The notes under the pieces: generated by a model | Told to the model about the DNA's origin: nothing | What the model saw: the letters and a program-made list of their open reading frames with translations, nothing else | Database searches by the model: none | Program-made: the position numbers and the translations under genes | NCBI RefSeq assembly: GCF_047607445.1 | Contig: NZ_JBLKRT010000012.1 | Span: 1 to 64,000 of the forward strand | Origin: Crystallibacter sulfonylureivorans_A | Lineage (GTDB): Bacteria > Actinomycetota > Actinomycetes > Actinomycetales > Micrococcaceae | Reading direction: 5' to 3' | DNA length: 64,000 nt | Part shown: piece by piece, positions 52,166 through 60,078 of the stretch | How the letters are laid out: every line of letters starts with the position of its first letter | Numbering within the stretch: the first letter of the stretch is position 1

Positions 52166-52927
52166 GTGAAACGAGTTATTCCTCTTCTGAGCGGTTTCAT
52201 GGTTGCTCTAACCGGATGCTCAGTACCCGAAGGACCCACGATGGTAGCCCACCGCGGCGGTGCTTTGGTCTATCCCGAATCATCAGCCGAAGCATTCGAA
52301 GCTGTAGCCAAGACCGATTTTCCCATTGAAATGGATCTACGGGCTCTCGAAGACGGGACCCTCGTACCGCTTCACGATGCGACCGTCGACAGGACGATGA
52401 CCGGGATCGCTGGAGAGCCGGAGGATATCAGTATCGCCGAGTGGCGAAGCGCGACAGTTCAGCACCCGGTAGATGGAGCACACGGCACACCGATTACTTG
52501 GGATGAGATCGCTGCCAAGTACGGCCGCGACCACGTGCTCGTACCCGAAATTAAAGACTCGAACATCGATTTAGACAGTTTTGCCAAGTCCATTCTTGAC
52601 CGCAAGATCGAAGGCAACGTCATCGCTCAGTCCTTCGACTACACGGTGGCCAAAGATCTGGCTGACGCAGGTTTGAATGTCCTTTACTTGCTAAGCCCCG
52701 ACCAGGAGATTGATCCGCCCGAGGTCGTAAGCGACGGCATTTCCTATGTCGGTCCGAACAAGGACGTAGGCGGAGCCAGCATCGCTGCGATGAAGGAAGC
52801 TGGACTGACCGTCTGGCCGTGGACCGTCAACGATCCCGTGGAGGCAGTCTTGCTGTTGGAGGCTGGCGCTGACGGTGTCTTCACAGATGATCCGTGGATG
52901 CTTGCAGACGCGCTCCGCGTTGAATGA
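52166..52927 (+). CDS. Glycerophosphodiester phosphodiesterase, lipoprotein
   Basis: 253 residues from the GTG at 52166-52168. Residues 1-17 are a lipoprotein signal ending ALTGC, so Cys18 is probably lipidated and the enzyme sits outside the membrane. The GDPD domain is complete: VAHRGGALVYPESSAEAF (His29, Arg30), EMDLRALEDGTLVPLHD (Glu55, Asp57, His70), PEIKDSN, VIAQSFDYTV and a final WTVNDPVEAVLLLEAGADGV. It hydrolyses glycerophosphodiesters to glycerol-3-phosphate; poly(glycerol phosphate) or lipid-derived esters are possible substrates. The frame is open upstream to 51983, but that would bypass the lipobox. The gene is less GC-rich than its neighbours, and it borders a decayed gene. Confidence 0.88.
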   Translation: MKRVIPLLSGFMVALTGCSVPEGPTMVAHRGGALVYPESSAEAFEAVAKTDFPIEMDLRALEDGTLVPLHDATVDRTMTGIAGEPEDISIAEWRSATVQHPVDGAHGTPITWDEIAAKYGRDHVLVPEIKDSNIDLDSFAKSILDRKIEGNVIAQSFDYTVAKDLADAGLNVLYLLSPDQEIDPPEVVSDGISYVGPNKDVGGASIAAMKEAGLTVWPWTVNDPVEAVLLLEAGADGVFTDDPWMLADALRVE

Positions 52928-52943
52928 TCCATGGCCAATATCA

Positions 52944-53343
52944 GTGGGACGGGTTGGCCTATGAGCCGGGTTCTGTCACCTGCGGCAGTTGCCCGCCGCC
53001 GGGTGGCGATCATCCATCTAGGAGCACCGTTGCCGGTGCCCTCAAGCGGCCTACCCGGACACTCGGGCGAGCAGCCCTCGAACGTGCCCTGTCTGGCCTT
53101 GCTCCGGGTGGGGTTTACCTAGCCGCTCCGGTCGCCCGGCGCGCTGGTGGTCTCTTACACCGCCGTTTCACCCTTACCAGATCCTGCACAAGGCAGCCCT
53201 GGCGGTCTGTTTTCTGTGGCACTAGCCTGCGGGTTTCCCCGAGTGGGCGTTACCCACCACCCTGCTCTGCGGAGCCCGGACTTTCCTCGGCGGACGCATC
53301 TTCGCAGACCCGCCCGACGCGATCGCCCAGCCAACCCGTCCCG
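52944..53343 (-). ncRNA. rnpB: RNase P RNA, bacterial type A
   Basis: About 400 nt on the minus strand. The two ends pair: GGGACGGGTTGGC at the 5' end (53331-53343) with GCCAACCCGTCCC at the 3' end (52946 region), forming P1. Conserved elements are present in order, including GAGGAAAGTCCGGGCTCC near the 5' end, GCAGGGTGGTGGGTAACGCC, a GAAAC segment, ACAGAA near the 3' end and the CR-IV/CR-V type core GGTAAACCCC. It is the catalytic RNA of RNase P, which trims tRNA 5' ends. It lies between the GDPD and yaaA genes; several spurious reading frames overlap it. The ends are estimates to within a few bases. Confidence 0.95.
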
Positions 53344-53348
53344 CCTTC

Positions 53349-53354
53349 AGGATA
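53349..53354 (-). promoter_or_regulatory. Candidate -10 box of rnpB
   Basis: On the minus strand TATCCT lies about 6 bp upstream of the estimated 5' end of RNase P RNA. TTACGG about 20 bp further up could act as the -35. Confidence 0.4.
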
Positions 53355-53466
53355 CGGCCTGCTCCCCCGCAGCCCGTAATCTGCCCGCTTCTGTCCGTTT
53401 GAGAGCATGACGACGGCGGTGCTCCCCTTTTCGTGCGGCGCTGCCGTCCGACGGTAGGCTGCTACG

Positions 53467-54231
53467 GTGCTGATTCTGCTTCCGCCTTCCGAAGGAAAGA
53501 CCGCTGCCGCCAAGGGACATCCCTTCGATCTGCAGGAACTCCAGTTCCCGGAACTGAACCCGGCGCGTGAGGAAGTACTGACGGCGCTCGCCCACATCAG
53601 CAACAGTCCGGACGCCCTGGCGCAGCTAGGCGTCGGCGCATCGTTGGCTGCGGAGGTAGAGCGCAACACTCGGCTGCGCGACGAACCGTCCGCCCCGGCG
53701 CACACCGTCTACTCCGGAGTGCTGTACGACGCCCTGGGCTACCGCACCATGACGGCCACGCAGAAACGCAAGGCGGACGCCACCGTCGTCGTTATCTCAG
53801 CGCTCTGGGGCGCGATCGGCTTTGCGGACAGCATTCCCGCCTACCGCCTGTCCATGTCCGTAGGGCTCCCGGAAACCGGGAAGCTGGCCTCCTACTGGAA
53901 GAAGCGGCTCCCCGTAGCCTTGGATGCGCACGCCGAGGGACATTTGCTGGTGGACTGCCGATCCAGCACCTATGCCGCGGCCCGGACACCGGAACCGGCC
54001 CGCACCGTGGTGGTCAACGTGTTCCAGGAGCGGAACGGCAAGCGCACGGTCGTCTCCCACTTTGCCAAGCACACCCGCGGCGAACTGGCCCGGCACCTGC
54101 TGACCCGCCGCGGCAAGGCTCCGGAGACGCCGGCCGCGCTGTTGAAGGCGGCGCAGGAAGTCTGGCAGGCCGAAATGGTGGACGGCTACGCGCGCAAGGC
54201 GCACGCGCTGAACATTGTTCTAGGCGAGTAG
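53467..54231 (+). CDS. yaaA: YaaA-family peroxide stress protein
   Basis: 254 residues from a GTG start. It begins MLILLPPSEGKTAAAKG, the family's conserved PPSEGK loop, and continues with VYSGVLYDALG, VVVISALWGAIGFADSIPAYRLSMS, YWKKRLPVAL, LLVDCRSSTYAAA and FAKHTRGELARHLL, all hallmarks of the DUF328/YaaA family. YaaA limits free intracellular iron and protects DNA during peroxide stress in E. coli; it binds DNA and has a helix-hairpin-helix-like fold. It stands alone downstream of rnpB on the opposite strand. The short tandem repeats begin 12 bp after its stop codon. Confidence 0.94.
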   Translation: MLILLPPSEGKTAAAKGHPFDLQELQFPELNPAREEVLTALAHISNSPDALAQLGVGASLAAEVERNTRLRDEPSAPAHTVYSGVLYDALGYRTMTATQKRKADATVVVISALWGAIGFADSIPAYRLSMSVGLPETGKLASYWKKRLPVALDAHAEGHLLVDCRSSTYAAARTPEPARTVVVNVFQERNGKRTVVSHFAKHTRGELARHLLTRRGKAPETPAALLKAAQEVWQAEMVDGYARKAHALNIVLGE

Positions 54232-54243
54232 ATCTCCACGCGG

Positions 54244-54374
54244 GCCTGGCGGCCCTTGGTCGATCACCGGGTCACTTGCCAAACGGCCCTTGGGCGATTA
54301 CCGAGGAAGCTGGGCCTGGCGGCCCTTGGTCGATCACCGGATTACTTGCCTGGCGGCCCTTGGTCGATCACCGG
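54244..54374. repeat. Short tandem-like repeats after yaaA
   Basis: A 27-bp unit starting GCCTGGCGGCCCTTGGTC occurs exactly at 54244-54270, 54314-54340 and 54348-54374; a fourth, degenerate copy starts near 54283. Start-to-start spacings are 70 and 34 bp. The core GTCGATCACC also occurs at 51537-51560. It resembles REP-like intergenic elements. No gene is seen in 54232-54462. Confidence 0.8.
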
Positions 54375-54462
54375 GTTGGTGCGAGTTTGCCTGACGTTCA
54401 CCAAGGCCACGTAGTTTCGGTGCGTCCGGGTACTTGAGCATTGATGGAGGCGTTGGGGGCGC

Positions 54463-56259
54463 ATGTCCGAACAAGAGTTGGATTTTGTCCATGGCGGCGT
54501 GCTGGTGCAGTACAAACGGCGTGCGGCGAAGCTGGATCGCCGACACCTGATCGTCATGTTTGCGGGCGTCGGGCGTTTGGACAGCTACGAGTTCGATGGC
54601 AGGGCTTCCAGCGACAGCCAGGCGCACTGGCTCTGGATCAAGGACAAGTTCGACGGACAGCACGTGTACTATCTGTGCCGGAACATGGACTTTTCCATTG
54701 AGCAGGCCGTGCTCGCGTTGATCGATGCCGAGCTGGAGCGGCTAGGGCTGAGCCGGAATGAATGTACCCTGGCTGGCTTCTCCAAGGGCGGCTTCTCTGC
54801 GCTGTATCTAGGCATCAAGTACGGCTTCGGCAATATCCTGGCCAGCGCCCCGCAGGTGTACGTTGGCACGCATACCCGCGGGAACCGGCCCAAGATTTTC
54901 GCGCATCTGACCGGTGGCGGCGGGCAGGCCGAGCTGCAGGAGCTGGACCGGCTGCTGCCCGACGCCGTGGCAGCGGATACCCAGACGGAGAAGAACATCT
55001 ACCTGTTCAGCTCCCCGCGGGACCAGTTCCACGCGGCGCAGATAGTGCCCGCACTACCGATGTTCGCGAAGTACCCGAACTTCAATTACATCGAGACCGA
55101 TTCGGATCTGGTCAACGAGCACACGGATGTGACCCGCTACAACGTGCCGTTGATCCTGGCCACGCTCTACGCACTGGCGGAGAACGTTGCGCCGCGTTAC
55201 GGCACGGTGCGCAATGGCAACCCGATGGAAGCCCAACTGGGCAAGGATGTGCTCGCGCGGCAGCGGGAAGCGGGCACCGCCGTCGCCAATCTCACCGGTG
55301 TGCGACTGGCCGGTGCGGTGTTGTTTCCGGAGGGCGTGGGTTTCCTGCGCGGGTACCCCACCGAACAGTGGGCGGACGTGGCCAGTTCGCTGGTGCTGGC
55401 CGGCGATGGCCGATACGAGTTCGTGCTGGGCGGGAACGAGGACGCAGGCATCTCCTTCCGGTACTTCCAGGAGGCGTACTGCAGTTATCGGCTGGCTAGG
55501 TTTTCCTCGCGGAAGCATCAGGGCATCGATCTGGCCGGGTTACCTGCCGGAACGTATGAGCTGCGGCTGAAGCTGGCGGCCGGTGGCCGGGAGGCCGAGC
55601 TGCCGCTGACCTCGGGCACACCGCTGAGCACCGAATCCCAGCTGGACGGACGGCTGTACCGCCTCCACTCCCGGCTTTCCGGGGCGGTGCTGGATGTGCG
55701 GCCGGTCCTCGGCACCGCGCCGCAGGAAGCCTACTTCCGGCTGCGCACCGGCTGGGCACGCGGACCGCGCGTGCATCTGGACGGCGACTTCGCCGTCCGC
55801 GGCGTGGAAATCCCCGATAGCAAAGCCGGCCGCTACTACCTGGTGCTGCACGGACCCGCCGGCATCCACGCCTTCACCCTGGCCGCCGGAGGCTTCCGCG
55901 CAGACCCCAACGTCTTCGGCGACGCACTCAGCGACTACTCCGGCGCACACTTCGGCACCCGCAAAGGCACCGGCGTCGACGTCTCCCAGCTCCCGCCGGG
56001 CACCTACCACGCCTCCATCAGCCTCAGCAGCGCCGGCGGACTCTACACCCTCCCCACCGGCAAAACCGTCCAAATCCGAACTACCGCAGACGCGGCCGGC
56101 AAGCCCACCGCGGGCACCACCGCCACCATGACCGACGCCGCGGCCGGACCGGCAGCATTCCGGCCGGGCGACCTGCAGCGCGGGATCGTCCGCCTGACCC
56201 CCTCGGCGCTCCGGCGGCGGATCAAACGACACATCGAACATCGACTGGCCCGGCGGTAA
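54463..56259 (+). CDS. Alpha/beta-hydrolase-like protein with C-terminal beta modules (paralogue 2 of 3)
   Basis: 598 residues, ATG preceded by GGGGG. It has a hydrolase-like N-terminal domain (about residues 1-250): a strand HLIVMFAGV, LCRNMDFSIEQAVLALIDAE, the elbow GFSKGG with Ser107, an Asp in SSPRDQF (about 186) and a His at about 220 in NEHTDV, which together could form a triad. The C-terminal part has two beta-rich modules, with FSSRKHQGIDLAGLPAGTY at about 345 and FGTRKGTGVDVSQLPPGTY at about 497; the repeated signature points to an internal duplication. The last 50 residues are basic and Ala/Thr-rich. No signal peptide or membrane helix is clear. It is adjacent to paralogue 3, and both are probably expressed together. 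Function unknown; a sugar O-acyltransferase or esterase is an inference. Confidence 0.8.
   Translation: MSEQELDFVHGGVLVQYKRRAAKLDRRHLIVMFAGVGRLDSYEFDGRASSDSQAHWLWIKDKFDGQHVYYLCRNMDFSIEQAVLALIDAELERLGLSRNECTLAGFSKGGFSALYLGIKYGFGNILASAPQVYVGTHTRGNRPKIFAHLTGGGGQAELQELDRLLPDAVAADTQTEKNIYLFSSPRDQFHAAQIVPALPMFAKYPNFNYIETDSDLVNEHTDVTRYNVPLILATLYALAENVAPRYGTVRNGNPMEAQLGKDVLARQREAGTAVANLTGVRLAGAVLFPEGVGFLRGYPTEQWADVASSLVLAGDGRYEFVLGGNEDAGISFRYFQEAYCSYRLARFSSRKHQGIDLAGLPAGTYELRLKLAAGGREAELPLTSGTPLSTESQLDGRLYRLHSRLSGAVLDVRPVLGTAPQEAYFRLRTGWARGPRVHLDGDFAVRGVEIPDSKAGRYYLVLHGPAGIHAFTLAAGGFRADPNVFGDALSDYSGAHFGTRKGTGVDVSQLPPGTYHASISLSSAGGLYTLPTGKTVQIRTTADAAGKPTAGTTATMTDAAAGPAAFRPGDLQRGIVRLTPSALRRRIKRHIEHRLARR
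55544..56066 (+). repeat. Near-identical segment shared with paralogue 3 (copy A)
   Basis: Bases 55544-56066 match 57409-57931 with no gaps and only about twenty scattered differences by eye, mostly in the first 200 bp; from 55753 on I see only two differences. Upstream parts of the two genes are clearly more diverged. Confidence 0.8.
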
Positions 56260-56324
56260 CTGGGCCACCCCTTGATTGGCAGGTGTTTCCCGGGCGTTCA
56301 TTCGGGCGCAGTAGCTTCGCAGGC

Positions 56325-58088
56325 ATGCCCCAACGCGAACAGGATTTTCTGCACAACGGCGTCCTGGTGGAATACAAGACGCGCGAAGCCAAGCAGGACC
56401 GGCGCCACCTGATTGTCATGTTCACCGGGCTTCGCCCGCGGGACACCTACGACTTCGACGGTCAGTCTACGCAGGAGAACCAGGCCAACTGGCTGTGGAT
56501 CAAGGACAAGTTCGGGCCCCAGCCTGCCTATACGCTGTGCCGGAACATGGACTTTGCCATCGAGGACGCAGTGATTGCACTGATCGACGCGGAGCTGCAG
56601 CGGCTGGGCCTGAGCCGGAATGAATGCACGCTGGCGGGAATTTCCAAGGGCGGCTTCCCCGCCCTGTACTACGGGATCAAGTACAACTTCGGCAACATCA
56701 TCGCCTGCGCCCCGCAGGTTTACGTCGGCACGCACACCCGGCGGAACCGCCCCAAAACCTTTGCGCACATGACCGGGGACGGCGGGGACCGGGAGCAAGA
56801 GGTGCTTGACGCGCTGATTCCGGTCGCCGTGGCCGCGGACCAGGGCACGGACAAGAACATCTATCTCTTCAGTTCGCTGCAGGACCAGTCCCATGCCGCG
56901 CAGGCCGGCCGGGCGCTGCCGCTGTTCGCCAAGTATCCGAACTTCAATTACATCGAGACGGACTCGGACCTGGTCTGGGACCATGCCGGGGAAATCCGCT
57001 ACAACCTGCCGCTGATGCTCTCCATCATGGCGGCGGTGGCCGACAATACCCCGCCGCGGTTCGGCCGGGTGCGCAACGGCAACCGGATGCCGTCCCTTCT
57101 GCGCAGCGAGGTTCTCTCGCGGCAGCGGCAGGCCGGCGCCGCCGTCGCAAGCCTCACCGGTGTGCGGCTGGCCGGTGCGGTGTTGTTTCCGGAGGGCGTG
57201 GGGTTCATGCGCGGACAGGAGATCAAAAGCCGCTCCTCGCAGGCCGCCGCGCTGGTCCTGTCCGGCCATGAGTTCCGACAGGAGCACCAGTTGGTCGGGG
57301 CCGGTGATCCGGCGATTCCTTTCAGGTACTACGAGGAAGCAGCCTGCGACTACAAACTGGCGAAATTCACCTCCCCAAACAAGCGCGGCATTGATTTGGC
57401 CGGGCTGTCTGCCGGAACGTACGAGCTGCGGCTAAAGCTGGCGGCCGGTGGCCGGGAGGCCGAACTGCCGCTGACCTCGGGCACACCGCTGAGCACCGAA
57501 TCCCAGCTGGACGGGAGGCTGTACCGCCTCCGCTCCCGAACCGTCGGGGCCGTGCTGGATGTGCGGCCCGTCCTCGGCACCGCACCGCAGCAGGCCTACT
57601 TCCGGCTGCGCACCAGTTGGGCACGCGGACCGCGCGTGCATCTGGACGGCGACTTCGCCGTCCGCGGCGTGGAAATCCCCGACAGCAAAGCCGCCCGCTA
57701 CTACCTGGTGCTGCACGGACCCGCCGGCATCCACGCCTTCACCCTGGCCGCCGGAGGCTTCCGCGCAGACCCCAACGTCTTCGGCGACGCACTCAGCGAC
57801 TACTCCGGCGCACACTTCGGCACCCGCAAAGGCACCGGCGTCGACGTCTCCCAGCTCCCGCCGGGCACCTACCACGCCTCCATCAGCCTCAGCAGCGCCG
57901 GCGGACTCTACACCCTCCCCACCGGCAAAACTATCCAAATCCGAACTACCGCGACCGGCACCACCGCCACGATGCACGACACTGCTCCCCTGCGGCGCCG
58001 AGGCTTAGGGTCGGTACCGCCAAGGGACCTGCCGCGGAAGATCCGACGCAAGATCAAACGGCGATTGTCCCGGCTGGTCGCGAGCTGA
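56325..58088 (+). CDS. Alpha/beta-hydrolase-like protein with C-terminal beta modules (paralogue 3 of 3)
   Basis: 587 residues from the ATG at 56325 (the frame is open to 56283, but the aligned start of the paralogues favours 56325). The same architecture as paralogue 2: HLIVMFTGL, LCRNMDFAIEDAVIALIDAE, GISKGG elbow, QDQSHAAQ and a catalytic-type His in the WDHAGE segment, then two beta modules with FGTRKGTGVDVSQLPPGTY in the second. In the first module the RK signature is TSPNKRGIDLAGLSAGTY, slightly altered. It follows paralogue 2 by 65 bp and is probably co-transcribed. The second half is nearly identical in DNA to paralogue 2. The basic tail is shorter. Same uncertain function. Confidence 0.8.
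   Translation: MPQREQDFLHNGVLVEYKTREAKQDRRHLIVMFTGLRPRDTYDFDGQSTQENQANWLWIKDKFGPQPAYTLCRNMDFAIEDAVIALIDAELQRLGLSRNECTLAGISKGGFPALYYGIKYNFGNIIACAPQVYVGTHTRRNRPKTFAHMTGDGGDREQEVLDALIPVAVAADQGTDKNIYLFSSLQDQSHAAQAGRALPLFAKYPNFNYIETDSDLVWDHAGEIRYNLPLMLSIMAAVADNTPPRFGRVRNGNRMPSLLRSEVLSRQRQAGAAVASLTGVRLAGAVLFPEGVGFMRGQEIKSRSSQAAALVLSGHEFRQEHQLVGAGDPAIPFRYYEEAACDYKLAKFTSPNKRGIDLAGLSAGTYELRLKLAAGGREAELPLTSGTPLSTESQLDGRLYRLRSRTVGAVLDVRPVLGTAPQQAYFRLRTSWARGPRVHLDGDFAVRGVEIPDSKAARYYLVLHGPAGIHAFTLAAGGFRADPNVFGDALSDYSGAHFGTRKGTGVDVSQLPPGTYHASISLSSAGGLYTLPTGKTIQIRTTATGTTATMHDTAPLRRRGLGSVPPRDLPRKIRRKIKRRLSRLVAS
57409..57931 (+). repeat. Near-identical segment shared with paralogue 2 (copy B)
   Basis: Matches 55544-56066 without gaps (offset 1865). 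The similarity stops abruptly after CAAAAC in both, where the tails diverge in sequence and length. Suggests gene conversion or recent recombination. Confidence 0.8.
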
Positions 58089-58210
58089 CCAGCATCTTCC
58101 GAGCCTTTATCCGATTGGCCCCCAAGGCCTATATTTGGGCATGCGCTCGACGGCACCGTTCATTGTTGAACGGGCATTGCCACTGCTGACGTCACCGTAG
58201 GGGAGGCACC

Positions 58211-59200
58211 GTGTCCTCGATCCAGCATTCCGTCCGGCGCCGGGCCGTACTTGGCCTGATGCTGGCCGCAGTCCCCTGTGCTGCAGCCGCCGACGTCGCG
58301 GGCCAGCCAGCGGTACGCGCCATGGCCCGCCCCGCCCACCCGGGCCTCCGCGGTGCGCCGACGATGGCATGTTGGGGCTCCTCGACTGCCGAGGGAACGT
58401 CCCCGGAGTTGGCACAGCTAGCCTCTGCCTACGGGATGACGTACTTCAATGGGGGCGCCGGCGGTCAGAGCGCGGAACAGATCCTCGCCCGGATCGGAGC
58501 CCGGCCGGCGCGCGTTGCCGCCGGAGTCATCCCGGCCTCTGGCGCCGCCCTCCTGTCGTCACGGTCGATGAGCGCCGAGGATGCTGCATCGTTCAGCGCT
58601 GCGGGCGACCTGGCGGGCATTCCGGGGAAGCTATCCAAGGCCCATGGCGCACAACCGGGCTACCGCTTCCACCGGCGCCAGCCCGGCAAGAGTGTGCGGA
58701 TTCCTGACGGAACCCCGTTTCTCCCCACCGAAGGCAGTGGCTTCCGGGCCGGCATCAGCCACCTGAGCATTGGCAAAAACAATCTCACCGGCAAATACCA
58801 TGCAACGAGCGACCCGGACACCATCGTCGAGTGGACTGACGCAGCTGACAAGTGGCTCTCAGCCGCCGGCGGGCATGTGCTGGTCTGGGGACATTTCGTC
58901 AATACTGGGACACAAGCCTCGGCACCAGTACGACGGCGCATCTACCGTGTCAATGATGCCCTGAGCTCTCGGTACGGTCCGCGGTACGTGGATCTGGACC
59001 GCTTGCTGACACACCGAGGGATCTGGGAGATGGCCGGCGTCCGGCCGACGCCGTCGGACCTGAGAGAACAGGCTGGAGGCAACAAGCCGCCCAGTCTCTC
59101 CAGCAACCGTGCACACCTAAATGCGGTGGGGTACGAGGTCCTGCGGCGGGTCATCGAGGCCAAGCTGACAAACCTGGGCTGGCTCCCGCCAGCTCGATAA
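58211..59200 (+). CDS. Exported SGNH-hydrolase-like protein
   Basis: 329 residues from a GTG start with GGGGAGG six bases upstream. The N-terminal SVRRRAVLGLMLAAVPCAAA segment is a Tat-like signal (twin Arg, moderate hydrophobicity). The domain resembles SGNH/GDSL hydrolases: block I CWGSSTAEGTS with the putative nucleophile Ser58, block II NGGAGGQSAE, block III around HVLVWGHFVNTGT (GxN-type) and a final NRAHLNAVGY block V. In most SGNH enzymes the last block is DxxH; here it is NxxH, so the usual Asp is Asn. It may be a weak or altered esterase, or bind without hydrolysing. It follows the hydrolase-like paralogue pair on the same strand by 122 bp. Confidence 0.75.
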   Translation: MSSIQHSVRRRAVLGLMLAAVPCAAAADVAGQPAVRAMARPAHPGLRGAPTMACWGSSTAEGTSPELAQLASAYGMTYFNGGAGGQSAEQILARIGARPARVAAGVIPASGAALLSSRSMSAEDAASFSAAGDLAGIPGKLSKAHGAQPGYRFHRRQPGKSVRIPDGTPFLPTEGSGFRAGISHLSIGKNNLTGKYHATSDPDTIVEWTDAADKWLSAAGGHVLVWGHFVNTGTQASAPVRRRIYRVNDALSSRYGPRYVDLDRLLTHRGIWEMAGVRPTPSDLREQAGGNKPPSLSSNRAHLNAVGYEVLRRVIEAKLTNLGWLPPAR

Positions 59201-59262
59201 GTACCGCTTCGCTCAACGGCCGACCGAAATGCCGGCTCGCTGCCCGGCTTTCTCCGAGGGGA

Positions 59263-60003
59263 CTAGCTGGCCCACTCCTGTGAGCGGATGAGGATGCAGC
59301 CGGAGTCGGGGCAGAAGACGATGTCGTCCGGGGATGCCTTGCGGATGTCGGCCAGATCGCCGGCGCTGAGCTGCATGCCCGAACCTTCGGACTTACCGTG
59401 GAACAGGCGGGCCGCGCCGATGCCGCGGTGGGCCAGCGTCTTTTCGTAGACGGCCAGCAGGGCGGGTTCGAAGCTGGCAGCCAGTTCCTTGCGCTCCGCG
59501 GACACGGTGCCGCGTTCATTGTCGATCGCCGCGAGTTCATCGTCGCGGGTACGTTCCAGGCCGGACAACTCCTCGCGCAGCTGGTCGTTGGCCTGCTTGT
59601 GTTCGTTTTGGCGGGTCCGGAGCGCTTCAAGGCGCTCCATCACTTCCAGCTCAACGTCTTCGAGGTCGCTGCGGCGCTTGTTTAGCGAGACCAGCTCATG
59701 CTGCAGCGCGGTGAGGTCCTTGGGTGTGCCCGATCCGCTGTTCAGCCGCTTCTGGTCTCGTTCGATCCGCGATTCCACGGTCTCCACGTCCGCCTCGGCG
59801 CGCTTCAGCTCGCGCTCGGTGTCGGCAATCTCGGTGTTCAGGGCAACCAGCGACGAGTCGGCGGCGGCCAGCTTCTCCACCAGTGCGTCGATCTCGGCGT
59901 TCTTGGCAGTGGCTGCAGCGCGGCGGCTCAGCTGGGTGAGCTTGCCGTCGAGTGCCTGCAGGTCGAGCAGTCTCAGTTGCTCGGAAGCCGGTGCCTTCGC
60001 CAT
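59263..60003 (-). CDS. Coiled-coil protein with C-terminal zinc-ribbon-like domain
   Basis: 246 residues. Residues 1-about 180 form a long coiled coil with regular heptads (LRLLDLQALDGKLTQLSRRA, then many Glu/Lys/Arg). The C-terminus is a zinc-ribbon-like domain, GSGMQLSAGDLADIRKASPDD followed by VFCPDSGCILIR. This is the COG1579 family; many members have two CxxC pairs, but here the first pair is missing, and the second is spread as CPDSGC. The function is unclear; in other bacteria it may link to flagellar or ribosomal quality control, which I cannot confirm. It is often found next to a Nif3-like gene, as here at 76 bp. AAAGGA precedes the ATG. Confidence 0.86.
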   Translation of the reverse strand: MAKAPASEQLRLLDLQALDGKLTQLSRRAAATAKNAEIDALVEKLAAADSSLVALNTEIADTERELKRAEADVETVESRIERDQKRLNSGSGTPKDLTALQHELVSLNKRRSDLEDVELEVMERLEALRTRQNEHKQANDQLREELSGLERTRDDELAAIDNERGTVSAERKELAASFEPALLAVYEKTLAHRGIGAARLFHGKSEGSGMQLSAGDLADIRKASPDDIVFCPDSGCILIRSQEWAS

Positions 60004-60078
60004 GTACGTCCTTTCAACACGCTGCGGAACCGTTTGCGGTTCAGCCTCGTCCTAGCCTACCGTCCGGACGCGGCGCTG

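Noticed and set aside
52924..53379. Several frames of 60-150 codons
   Set aside because: They lie within RNase P RNA, which explains the conservation of the region.
54244..54374. CRISPR array
   Set aside because: Only three exact copies with unequal spacing (70 and 34 bp), no spacer-like segments and no cas genes.
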